From: Pseudomonas protegens
Lineage (GTDB): Bacteria > Pseudomonadota > Gammaproteobacteria > Pseudomonadales > Pseudomonadaceae
DNA: 64,000 bases
Assembly (NCBI RefSeq): GCF_013407925.2
Contig: NZ_CP060201.1
Span: 3,720,001-3,784,000 of the forward strand
Direction of reading: 5' to 3'
Part shown: in pieces, positions 38,534 through 46,477 of the stretch
Position numbering within the stretch: the first letter of the stretch is position 1
Layout of the letters: every line of letters begins with the position of its first letter
Notes under the pieces: model-generated
Database searches by the model: none
Seen by the model: the letters and a program-made list of their open reading frames with translations, nothing else
What the model was told of the DNA's origin: nothing
Made by a program: the position numbers and the translations under genes

Positions 38534-41500
38534 ATGGTGGACCGGCATGACTATGTGGCCCTGGAATGGGTCAAGGGCGAAATTGCCGAAACCTTGAAGC
38601 AGGCGCATCAGGCGTTGGAGCACCTGGCGGATGATCCCCAGGACCCGGATGCCCTCGGCCAGTGCCTGGCGGGGATCCATCAGGTCCATGGCAGCCTGCA
38701 GATGGTGGAGTTCTACGGCGCCGCGCTGCTGGCCGAGGAAATGGAAAAGCTCGCCCTGGCCCTGCAGCAGAACCGCGTGGCCCAGCGCGACGAAGCCCTG
38801 CGCCTGCTGCGCCAGGCCATCGGCCAGTTGCCCCAGTACCTGGACCGGGTGCAGAGCGCCCGTCGCGACCTGCCCCTGGTGGTGCTGCCGCTGCTCAACG
38901 ACCTGCGCAGTGCCCGGGGCGAAGGCCTGCTCTCGGAAACCAGCCTGTTCAGCCCGCAGCTGCCGAGCCTGCCGGCGCTGTCCGACAAGGCCCTGGCGGC
39001 CCTGGCGGCCCTGGAGCCCCTGGAGTTTCCCACCCAGATGCGCAAGCTGCGGCACCTGCTGCAAACCGCGCTGGTGGACCTGCTGCGCGAGCAGGACGCC
39101 GATCAATGCCTGGGCCACATGGCCAAGGTCTTCGAGCGCCTGGAGGCGCTGTGCCAGGACGCGCCGCTGGCGCCCTTGTGGCACATCGCCTCGGCCCTGG
39201 TCGAAGGCATGCGCCAGGGCGTGATCGCCAACAGCCCGGCGGTGCGCAGCCTGCTCAAGGACGCCGACAAGGAACTCAAGCGCCTGCTGGACCAGGGCAT
39301 GCCCGGGATCAATCAGGCCGCTCCCGACGAGCTGCTCAAGAGCCTGTTGTTCTACATCGCCAAGGCGCGCCATCCCACCCCATTGATGCTGACCATGAAA
39401 GAACGTTACGGACTGGACGACGCGCTGCCCGACAGCGCGGTGGTGGACGAAGAGCGGGCGCGGCTGGCCGGGCCCGACCGCGATGCCATGCGCTCGGTGC
39501 TGACCGCGGTGTGCGATGGCCTGGTGCGGGTCAAGGAGCGCCTCGACCTGTTCGTGCGCAGCGACCGCCAGCACACCGGCGACCTGGACAGCCTGTTGTC
39601 TCCCCTGCGGCAGATTGCCGACACCCTGGCGGTGCTGGGTTTTGGCCAGCCACGCAAGGTGATCATCGACCAGTTGGCGGTGGTCCAGAGCCTGGTCCAG
39701 GGCCAGCGCGCGCCGGACGACGCGGTGCTGATGGATGTGGCCGGGGCCTTGTTGTATGTCGAGGCGACCCTGGCCGGGATGGTCGGCACCGTGGAGCCGG
39801 AAAGTCCCGAGGACAGCCGCCTGCCCACCACCGACCTGACCCAGATCCATCAGTTGGTGATCCAGGAAGCCCTGGTCTGCCTGCGCCAGGCCAAGGACCT
39901 GATCGGCGAGTGCATCGAGGCCGACTGGGAGCGCGAGCAACTGGTGTCGGTGCCCGAGCTGCTGACCCAGGTGCGCGGCGCGCTGGCGATGATCCCGCTG
40001 CCCCGGGCCGCCAGCCTGATGGAAGCCTGCAATCGCTTCATCACTGAACAGCTGCTGCAGGACTCGTCCCGGCCGGACTGGCGGCAACTGGACCACCTGG
40101 CGGACGTGATCACCAGCCTTGAGTACTACCTGGAGCGCTTGAGCGAGGACCACCAAGCGTCGGGCGAGAAGCTTCTCGATGTGGCCGAACAGGGGCTGGC
40201 GGCTCTCGGCCATGCACCGCTGGCGCGATCACCTCTGGCGGATCAGCCCTTGAACCCCAGCGAGGCGCAGCTGACGCAGAGCTCCCGGGAGGGCAGTGAT
40301 CCGCAGGGCGCGCAGTCGCTGGCCGATGCGCTGGCGGCCCCGGTGTCGGCCCTCAACCCGCCGGCCCTGATCACCCCCGGCAGCCTGTTGCCGCCGCCGG
40401 TGGACGAAGAACCGGTCGACGACGAACTGCGGGAAGTCTTCCTCGAAGAAACCGAGGAAGTGCTCGACATGCTCCGCGAGTACCTGCCGCGCTGGACGGC
40501 CGAGCCCCAGGGCCAGGCCGCCCTGAGCGAACTGCGTCGAGCCTTTCACACCCTCAAGGGCAGTGGGCGCATGGTGCGTGCCCTGGTCCTGGGGGAACTG
40601 GCCTGGGCCGTGGAAAACCTGCTCAACCGGGTGCTGGAGCACAGCGTTGCCCCCAGTGCCGAAGTCCGGCAACTGGTGGCCGACACCCTGCAACTGCTGC
40701 CGGAGCTGATCGGCGAATTCGCCGCCCGGGCCCAGCGCCAGCGCGATGATGTCGACCGCCTGGCCGCCCGTGCCCATGCCCTGGCCAAGGGTGCCGACAG
40801 CGGCGCCGCCCCTCAAAGCCAGGCCCTGGACCCGCAGTTGCTGGAGATCTTCCGCGCCGAAGCCCAGACCCACCTGGACAGCATTCAGCGTTTTCTCGAA
40901 CGGGCCGCCGAGCACCTGCCGCTGCAGGCCAGCGATGAACTGCAGCGGGCCCTGCACACCCTCAAGGGCAGCGCCTCCATGGCCGGGGTACTGCCGATGG
41001 CCGAGCTGGCCGGGCCCTTCGACCAACTGGCCCGGGAATACCGGGCCCACCTGATTCCCCTGGACCTGGACGAAGTCGAGCTGCTGCTGGAAGCCGAGGG
41101 CCTGTTGCGCCGCGGGTTGCGGCAACTGGACAGCGATCCGCTGGCGCCCATCGACGGTGCCCGCTCACTGGCGGGGCGCGCCCTGGCCCTGCTCGGCGAA
41201 CGCCTGGACAGCCTGCTCGACGCCCCGGATGCTGCGCCCCGGGCCAAGCGCGATCCGCACTTGATCACCAATTTCCTGGCCCAGGGCATGGACATCCTGC
41301 TGGACGCCGAAAGCCTGCTGCGGCGCTGGCAGCAGCACCCCGGCGAGCGCCAGGAACTCAGCGCCCTGCTGGACGAACTGACCACCCTCGGTGAGGGCGC
41401 GCACCTGGCCGACCTGCACCCGGTGGATGAACTCTGCGAAGCCCTGCTCGATCTCTACGGCGCGGTGGAGGAGAGCAGCCTGGCGGTCAGCGAGCGCTTC

Positions 41501-44446
41501 TTCCACGAGGCCGAAAGCGCCCATGAGGCCTTGCTCAACATGCTCGACGAGCTGGCCGCGGGCCAGGAAGTCAGCCCCTGTGCGGAGCGGGTCCGGGCCC
41601 TGCGCGATTTGCTGCACGAAGGTCTTGATCCGGGCGCCACCGGCCTGATCAAGAGCGATGGCAGTCGAGCCTTGAGCATCAGTGAACTGGGGGCGGCCAC
41701 CGCGCGCCTGGAGCAGGCGCCGGGGGACGCAGACGCAGAGATCGTCGAGATCTTCCTCGAAGAAGCGGTGGACCTCCTCGACAGCGCCGATCAGGCCCTG
41801 CAACGCTGGTTGGCGGACCCGGAAAACGGCGCGCCGCTGTTCTCCCTGCAACGGGACCTGCACACCCTCAAGGGTGGCGCGCGCATGGCCGAAGTGACGC
41901 CGGTGGCGGAGCTGGCCCAGGAGCTGGAGGCGCTGTACGAGGGCCTGGTGGACCGGCGCTACAGCCACAGCCAGCACCTGGGCCTGCTGTTGCGCGGCAG
42001 TCATGAGCAACTGGCGTTGCTGCTGGAGCAACTGCAGGCGGCGCGGCCCCTGGACGATTCCCGGGCCCAGGTCGAAGCCGTGCGCGCCTACCGGCAGCAG
42101 GCGGCCAGCCCCGCCGAGACTGTCGAGAACGCGTCCTCCCAGGACAGCGCGGCCCAGGATCCGGAGCTGCTGGAGATCTTCCTCGAAGAAGGCTTCGACA
42201 TCATCGACAGTTCCGCCGCGGCCCTGGCGCGCTGGCAGGCCGATCCCCAGGCGCGCCAGGAGGTGGAAACCCTGCTGCGGGACCTGCACACCCTCAAGGG
42301 CGGGGCGCGAATGGTGGAAATCGCCCCGATTGGCGATCTGGCCCACGAGCTGGAGTTTCTCTTTGAAGGCTTGTCCGCCGGCCTGCTGCAACCCAGCCCG
42401 GCGTTGTTCACCCTTCTGCAGAAAAGCCACGACCGCCTGGCGCAGATGCTCGATGCGGCTCGCGCCGGGCAACCCATCGAGCCGGCGCAGAAGCTGATCG
42501 AGGCAATCCACGACCTGAGTCATCCGCGCGTGCCGTCGCTGCCCGGGGCGCCAGCGCCGTTGCCGGCGAACAAGCCCGAGCCGGCGGCCCCCGCCGCGGA
42601 GATCGCGGTGGCGGGCGACATGGTCAAGGTGTCGGCGGAACTGCTGGACGATCTGGTGAACCTGGCCGGGGAAACCTCGATCTTCCGGGGCCGCATCGAG
42701 CAGCAGGTCAACGATGCCCGGGTGGCCCTCGGCGAGATGGAAACCACCATCGAGCGCATGCGTGACCAGCTGCGGCGCCTGGATACCGAAACCCAGGGGC
42801 GCATCCTCAGCCGCCAGCAAGTGGAGGCCGAGCGCCTGGGCTACGAGGAATTCGACCCGCTGGAAATGGATCGGCATTCGCAGTTGCAGCAGTTGTCCCG
42901 GGCCCTGTTCGAATCCGCCTCGGACCTGCTGGACCTCAAGGAAACCCTCGACCGGCGCAACCACGACGCCGAGAACCTGTTGCAGCAGCAGGGACGGATC
43001 AACACCCAATTGCAGGAAGGCCTGATGCGCACGCGCATGGTGCCCTTCGAGCGCATGGTGCCCAGGCTCAAGCGCATCGTGCGTCAGGTGGCCGAAGAGC
43101 TGGGCAAGGACGTGGAGTTCGTGGTGGGCAACGCCGAAGGGGAAATGGACCGCAACGTGCTCGAACGCATGGTCGCGCCCCTGGAGCACATGCTGCGCAA
43201 CGCCGTGGATCACGGCCTGGAGGCCGCCGATGTGCGCCGCGCCGCGGGCAAGCCGCCCCGGGGGCGGATCAGCCTCGACCTGTCCCGGGAAGGCGGCGAC
43301 ATCATCTTCGACATGCGCGACGACGGCGCCGGGGTGCCCCTGGAAGCCGTGCGCGCCAAGGCCATCAAGCGCGGCCTGCTGGATCCGCAAGCCGCGGTCA
43401 GTGACCGCGAGGTGCTGCAGTTCATCATGCAGCCGGGGTTTTCCACCGCCGAGAAGATCACCCAGATATCCGGGCGCGGGGTGGGCATGGACGTGGTGCA
43501 CGAGGAAGTGCGGCAACTGGGCGGCAGCATGAGCATTGATTCGGTGGCCGGGCAGGGGGTGCATTTCCGCATTCGCCTGCCGTTCACCGTCTCGGTCAAC
43601 CGGGCATTGATGGTGCAATGCGCCGATGAGCAGTACGCGATCCCGCTGAACACCGTCGAAGGCATCGTGCGGGTCTTGCCGGGCGAGCTGGACGCCTATT
43701 ACCAGCTCGATCCGCCCCGTTACGAATACGCCGGGCAGGGCTATGACCTGTGCTACCTCGGGGAGCTGCTGCACACCGTGCCGCGGCCGAAACTGCTGGG
43801 CCAGGTGCTGCCGCTGCCGGTGCTGCTGGTGCACTGCAACGAACAGCGCATCGCTGTGCAGGTGGATGTCACGGCCGGCACCCGGGAGATCGTGGTCAAG
43901 AGCCTGGGGCCGCAGTTCGCGGCGGTGCAGGGCCTGTCCGGGGCGACCATCCTCGGCGATGGCCGGGTGGTGCTGATTCTCGACCTGCTGGCGCACATCC
44001 GTGCGCAGCAGCTCCAGGCACCGCGGCCGGGGCCGAGCGGCGAGGCCGCGGCCGCCGAAGTCCAGCCGCCACGGCCGATGCTGGTGCTGGTGGTGGACGA
44101 CTCGGTCACCGTGCGCAAGGTCACCAGCCGCCTGCTGGAGCGTCATGGCATGAACGTGCTCACCGCCAAGGATGGGGTCGACGCCATGACGCTGCTGGCC
44201 GAGCACACCCCGGACCTGATGCTGCTGGACATCGAGATGCCGCGCATGGACGGTTTCGAAGTGGCGATCCAGGTGCGCAACGACCCGCGCTTGCAGCACT
44301 TGCCGATCATCATGATCACCTCCCGCACCGGCCAGAAACACCGCGACCGGGCCATGGCCATCGGGGTCAACGACTACCTCGGCAAGCCCTATCAAGAATC
44401 GGTGCTGCTGGAAAGCATCGCCCTGTGGAGCAAGCCCCATGCTTGA
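38534..44446 (+). CDS. chpA: Chemotaxis histidine kinase / response regulator hybrid ChpA
   Basis: 1970 residues from ATG 38534 (GGGAG 5 bp upstream). Histidine phosphotransfer sites in order: degenerate IHQVHGS (His49), FHTLKGS (His672), LHTLKGS (His808), LHTLKGG (His1110), LHTLKGG (His1252). Then comes P3 dimerisation, ATPase (MLRNAVDHGLE, MRDDGAGVP, GRGVGMDVVHEEV), a CheW domain, and a C-terminal receiver (VLVVDDSVTVRKV; Asp1899 in LMLLDIEMPRMDG). The P. aeruginosa protein is about 2470 residues with eight Xpt sites, so this one is about 500 residues shorter. Central kinase of the pilus chemosensory pathway. Confidence 0.95.
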   Translation: MVDRHDYVALEWVKGEIAETLKQAHQALEHLADDPQDPDALGQCLAGIHQVHGSLQMVEFYGAALLAEEMEKLALALQQNRVAQRDEALRLLRQAIGQLPQYLDRVQSARRDLPLVVLPLLNDLRSARGEGLLSETSLFSPQLPSLPALSDKALAALAALEPLEFPTQMRKLRHLLQTALVDLLREQDADQCLGHMAKVFERLEALCQDAPLAPLWHIASALVEGMRQGVIANSPAVRSLLKDADKELKRLLDQGMPGINQAAPDELLKSLLFYIAKARHPTPLMLTMKERYGLDDALPDSAVVDEERARLAGPDRDAMRSVLTAVCDGLVRVKERLDLFVRSDRQHTGDLDSLLSPLRQIADTLAVLGFGQPRKVIIDQLAVVQSLVQGQRAPDDAVLMDVAGALLYVEATLAGMVGTVEPESPEDSRLPTTDLTQIHQLVIQEALVCLRQAKDLIGECIEADWEREQLVSVPELLTQVRGALAMIPLPRAASLMEACNRFITEQLLQDSSRPDWRQLDHLADVITSLEYYLERLSEDHQASGEKLLDVAEQGLAALGHAPLARSPLADQPLNPSEAQLTQSSREGSDPQGAQSLADALAAPVSALNPPALITPGSLLPPPVDEEPVDDELREVFLEETEEVLDMLREYLPRWTAEPQGQAALSELRRAFHTLKGSGRMVRALVLGELAWAVENLLNRVLEHSVAPSAEVRQLVADTLQLLPELIGEFAARAQRQRDDVDRLAARAHALAKGADSGAAPQSQALDPQLLEIFRAEAQTHLDSIQRFLERAAEHLPLQASDELQRALHTLKGSASMAGVLPMAELAGPFDQLAREYRAHLIPLDLDEVELLLEAEGLLRRGLRQLDSDPLAPIDGARSLAGRALALLGERLDSLLDAPDAAPRAKRDPHLITNFLAQGMDILLDAESLLRRWQQHPGERQELSALLDELTTLGEGAHLADLHPVDELCEALLDLYGAVEESSLAVSERFFHEAESAHEALLNMLDELAAGQEVSPCAERVRALRDLLHEGLDPGATGLIKSDGSRALSISELGAATARLEQAPGDADAEIVEIFLEEAVDLLDSADQALQRWLADPENGAPLFSLQRDLHTLKGGARMAEVTPVAELAQELEALYEGLVDRRYSHSQHLGLLLRGSHEQLALLLEQLQAARPLDDSRAQVEAVRAYRQQAASPAETVENASSQDSAAQDPELLEIFLEEGFDIIDSSAAALARWQADPQARQEVETLLRDLHTLKGGARMVEIAPIGDLAHELEFLFEGLSAGLLQPSPALFTLLQKSHDRLAQMLDAARAGQPIEPAQKLIEAIHDLSHPRVPSLPGAPAPLPANKPEPAAPAAEIAVAGDMVKVSAELLDDLVNLAGETSIFRGRIEQQVNDARVALGEMETTIERMRDQLRRLDTETQGRILSRQQVEAERLGYEEFDPLEMDRHSQLQQLSRALFESASDLLDLKETLDRRNHDAENLLQQQGRINTQLQEGLMRTRMVPFERMVPRLKRIVRQVAEELGKDVEFVVGNAEGEMDRNVLERMVAPLEHMLRNAVDHGLEAADVRRAAGKPPRGRISLDLSREGGDIIFDMRDDGAGVPLEAVRAKAIKRGLLDPQAAVSDREVLQFIMQPGFSTAEKITQISGRGVGMDVVHEEVRQLGGSMSIDSVAGQGVHFRIRLPFTVSVNRALMVQCADEQYAIPLNTVEGIVRVLPGELDAYYQLDPPRYEYAGQGYDLCYLGELLHTVPRPKLLGQVLPLPVLLVHCNEQRIAVQVDVTAGTREIVVKSLGPQFAAVQGLSGATILGDGRVVLILDLLAHIRAQQLQAPRPGPSGEAAAAEVQPPRPMLVLVVDDSVTVRKVTSRLLERHGMNVLTAKDGVDAMTLLAEHTPDLMLLDIEMPRMDGFEVAIQVRNDPRLQHLPIIMITSRTGQKHRDRAMAIGVNDYLGKPYQESVLLESIALWSKPHA

Positions 44447-44897
44447 TCACCGCGCCAGCACCCTGACCGGTCTGTTGCTGCCCCTGGCGGACCGCACCCT
44501 GATCCTGCCCAACGTGGCGGTGGCCGAGCTGATCGACTATCAGCAGGGCGCCTTCGACCTGGATTCGCCGCCCTGGTACCTGGGCCGGGTGCTGTGGCGC
44601 GAGCGGCGGATTGCGCTGATCAGTTTCGAGTCGGCCTGTGGTGGCAGGACGGTGTTGGGCGAGCGGGCGCGGATCGTCGTGCTCAACGCCCTGGGCGGGC
44701 GTCCGGAACTGAAGTTCATGGCCCTGCTGGTGCAGGGCATTCCCCGCTCCTGCAAGCTCGACAGCCAGTTGAGCTACGTCGATGTGCCGTTGGCGCCCCT
44801 GGAAAAGGCCGCGGTGCAAGTGGCCGAGCAAGTGGCCAAGGTGCCGGATCTGTTGGCGCTGGAGGAGTTGCTGGTGGGGGCGGGGCTGCAGCTCTAG
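44439..44897 (+). CDS. chpC: CheW-like protein ChpC
   Basis: 152 residues, CheW fold: TGLLLPLADRTLILPNVAVAELIDY, PPWYLGRVLWRERRIALISFE, GGRPELKFMALLVQGIPR. Overlaps chpA by 8 bp. In P. aeruginosa chpB (methylesterase) lies between chpA and chpC; here chpC follows chpA directly. Probably links a further receptor to ChpA. Confidence 0.93.
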   Translation: MLDHRASTLTGLLLPLADRTLILPNVAVAELIDYQQGAFDLDSPPWYLGRVLWRERRIALISFESACGGRTVLGERARIVVLNALGGRPELKFMALLVQGIPRSCKLDSQLSYVDVPLAPLEKAAVQVAEQVAKVPDLLALEELLVGAGLQL

Positions 44898-44909
44898 GGC
44901 CGCTGGGCC

Positions 44910-45470
44910 TCAGGCGCCCCGCAACCTGTCGCGCACTTCCATCAAGGCATACCCCAGCAGGTTCAGGCCGCGCCACTGCTCCGGCCGGCTGGCCCTGGCA
45001 TCGTCCGCCGCCAGGCCAATGCCCCAGATCCGGTCCACCGGGCTGGCTTCCACCAGCACCTGATCGCGGGTGGACAGCAGGTAGTCGCCCAGGGCCGGGT
45101 GCTGGCTGAACTTGGCCAGGTTGCCTTGCACCACGATCTCGAAACGCGCCTCGCACCAACGGGCGTCATCGAAGCCGCGTACTTCGCGACCCAACTGTTC
45201 GACGTCCGCCGGGGTGGTCGCCTTGAGGATCCGCCCGTGGGTTTCCCGGTCGTCAAACAGCAGGGCCTTGCCGGCCATCATGAAATGCTCGGCGCTGGGG
45301 TAGTGAATGCCCTCAAGCTCGAAACCGGCGGCGAACCACTGGCTGAAGCAGCTCGGAGAGAGGCGCCCGTCGCGGGTCGGCTGGTGGCCCCAGAACATCA
45401 GGTAGTCGGGCGCAAGGCCGTGCTTGATCTGTTCCAGCAGTGCCTGGTTCGAGCGAATCGGTGTGTCCAT
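44910..45470 (-). CDS. NADAR-family protein (YbiA-like N-glycosidase)
   Basis: 186 residues starting MDTPIRSNQALLEQ at ATG 45470, with GAGAG just upstream. Family features: YLMFWGHQPTRDGRLSPSCFSQWF, GIHYPSAEHFMMAGKALLFDD, NLAKFSQHPALGDYLLST, DRIWGIGLAADD and WRGLNLLGYALMEVRDRL. NADAR (DUF1768) enzymes cleave N-glycosidic bonds in riboflavin-pathway intermediates or ADP-ribosyl groups, and some occur with phage-defence or toxin genes. Convergent with chpC and divergent from the T6SS island. Confidence 0.88.
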   Translation of the reverse strand: MDTPIRSNQALLEQIKHGLAPDYLMFWGHQPTRDGRLSPSCFSQWFAAGFELEGIHYPSAEHFMMAGKALLFDDRETHGRILKATTPADVEQLGREVRGFDDARWCEARFEIVVQGNLAKFSQHPALGDYLLSTRDQVLVEASPVDRIWGIGLAADDARASRPEQWRGLNLLGYALMEVRDRLRGA

Positions 45471-45556
45471 GCTGACTCTCATCATTGTCTGTTCAGGCCA
45501 TTGGCTGGCCGGTCCGGCGCGCATTGTGGACCCAGAGGGCGGCCGGATGCCAATCC

Positions 45557-45607
45557 TGTGGATAACCCCGCCACTGCGCAACATGTTGCGCAGCCATCTG
45601 TGGATAA
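45557..45607 (-). promoter_or_regulatory. Two perfect DnaA-box matches (TTATCCACA)
   Basis: TGTGGATAA on the top strand at 45557-45565 and 45599-45607, i.e. TTATCCACA twice in the same orientation, 42 bp apart (about four helical turns). They bracket a 20-bp palindrome. Perfect 9-mers are infrequent in GC-rich DNA, so the pair is suggestive, but no binding is shown. Confidence 0.5.
45574..45593. promoter_or_regulatory. 20-bp perfect palindrome, copy 1
   Basis: CTGCGCAACATGTTGCGCAG, a perfect dyad located between the two DnaA-box matches. Identical 18-bp core occurs again 105 bp to the right, so a dimeric DNA-binding protein site is likely. Confidence 0.6.
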
Positions 45608-45657
45608 GCCTGTGAACAGATCGCGGTAATGGCCTTGCGGCATGGCCTGCTTCAAGG

Positions 45658-45697
45658 TGCGCAAGATCTTGCACAGCACTGCGCAACATGTTGCGCA
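45658..45697. promoter_or_regulatory. Two further palindromes, copy 2 (diverged) and copy 3 (exact core)
   Basis: GTGCGCAAGATCTTGCACAG (about 45658-45677) is a diverged relative with AGATCT in the centre. TGCGCAACATGTTGCGCA (45680-45697) repeats the core of copy 1 exactly. Together with copy 1 the consensus is TGCGCAA-N4-TTGCGCA. They lie 85-125 bp upstream of the sigma-54-like promoter, the distance at which enhancer-binding proteins often bind. Confidence 0.55.
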
Positions 45698-45781
45698 CTT
45701 TTCCCGGTATTTCCTCGAAAAACGCCGCCGGCCATCGCTTAAAAATCGGTAACTTATTGATTCAAAACAACTAATCAATTG

Positions 45782-45798
45782 CTGGCACAGACCTTGTA
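45782..45798 (+). promoter_or_regulatory. Probable sigma-54 promoter of hcp
   Basis: CTGGCACAGACCTTGTA: TGGCAC and TTG elements with GG and G at the -24/-12 spacing of 10 bp, differing from consensus TGGCACG-N4-TTGC by T for the last C. hcp-vgrG units in Pseudomonas are commonly sigma-54 dependent. The transcript would start near 45808. Confidence 0.6.
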
Positions 45799-45810
45799 CT
45801 CACCTCTGCA

Positions 45811-45840
45811 CCCCACGGCCAGCTGGCCGGGGTTTCTTTA
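45811..45840 (+). promoter_or_regulatory. Stem-loop at the 5' end of the hcp leader
   Basis: CCCCACGGCCAGCTGGCCGG GG followed by TTTCTTTA: a stem of CGGCC/GGCCG extended by CCCC/GGGG across one bulged A. If transcription starts near 45808, the mRNA would begin almost directly with this hairpin, which could protect it from 5' decay or attenuate it. Confidence 0.45.
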
Positions 45841-45862
45841 GTGATTTGCAAGGAGAGCATGC

Positions 45863-46381
45863 ATGGCAACGCCAGCGTATATGTCCGTCACCGGCACCAA
45901 ACAGGGGCTGATCACCGCCGGGGCCTTTACCGCCGATTCCGTGGGCAACACCTACCAGGAAGGTCATGAAGACCAGGTCATGGTCCAGGGCTTTCAGCAC
46001 GAAGTGATCATTCCCCGCGATCCGCAGTCCGGCCAGCCCACCGGCCAGCGCGTGCACAAGCCGGTGATCATCACCAAGGTCTTCGACAAGGCTTCGCCGC
46101 TGCTGCTGGCGGCGCTGACCTCGGGCGAGCGCCTGACCGAGATCGTCATCCAGTGGTACCGCACCTCCGCCGCCGGCACCCAGGAGCACTACTACACCAC
46201 CACCCTTGAGGACGCGATCATCGTCGACATCAAGGACTACATGCACAACTGCCAGGACCCGGGCAACGCCCACTTCACCCACCTGGAAGACGTGCACTTC
46301 ACCTACCGCAAGATCACCTGGACCCACGAAGTCTCCGGCACTTCCGGTTCCGATGACTGGCGGACCCCGGTCACCGGCTAA
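45863..46381 (+). CDS. hcp: Type VI secretion tube protein Hcp
   Basis: 172 residues: ATPAYMSVTGTKQGLITAGA, GHEDQVMVQGFQHEVIIPRD, HKPVIITKVFDKASPLLLAALTSGE, TTTLEDAIIVDIKDYMHNCQ and HLEDVHFTYRKITWTHE, all family landmarks. Hexameric rings of Hcp form the inner tube and carry or chaperone effectors. AAGGAGAG precedes the ATG. Orphan hcp-vgrG location: no tss structural genes in the window, so it must use a core machine encoded elsewhere. Confidence 0.96.
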   Translation: MATPAYMSVTGTKQGLITAGAFTADSVGNTYQEGHEDQVMVQGFQHEVIIPRDPQSGQPTGQRVHKPVIITKVFDKASPLLLAALTSGERLTEIVIQWYRTSAAGTQEHYYTTTLEDAIIVDIKDYMHNCQDPGNAHFTHLEDVHFTYRKITWTHEVSGTSGSDDWRTPVTG

Positions 46382-46408
46382 GGAAGGCCGCTCGACCCTT
46401 ACCGCGCC

Positions 46409-46431
46409 CCGGCCAGCCCCGCTGGCCCGGG
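46409..46431 (+). terminator. GC-rich hairpin between hcp and vgrG (possible attenuator)
   Basis: GGCCAGC-CCC-GCTGGCC, a 7-bp perfect stem with flanking C/G pairs, 30 bp after hcp. There is no proper T-run, so it is more likely to stabilise the abundant hcp mRNA or partly attenuate vgrG than to be a full terminator. Confidence 0.4.
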
Positions 46432-46477
46432 CCCTTATTGACTCAGCAGTTGCACTGCCCGCATCGAGGCACAGGGA

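Larger units (their letters stand above)
45471..45862. other. Regulatory region between NADAR gene and hcp
   Basis: 392 bp without a gene. It holds, left to right, two TGTGGATAA DnaA-box matches flanking a 20-bp palindrome, a diverged palindrome and a second exact palindrome, an AT-rich block (about 45735-45782), a sigma-54-like promoter and a 5'-leader hairpin before hcp. Each is listed separately. Confidence 0.8.

Noticed and set aside
36209..44440. Very long bottom-strand open frames (over 1000 codons each) antisense to the Pil/Chp genes
   Set aside because: They mirror the GC-rich codon bias of pilJ and chpA, are rich in His/Gln/Gly/Arg without any domain, and have no ribosome sites. The top-strand proteins are unmistakable.
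46409..46431. Full rho-independent terminator after hcp
   Set aside because: The hairpin lacks a T-run; kept only as a possible attenuator.
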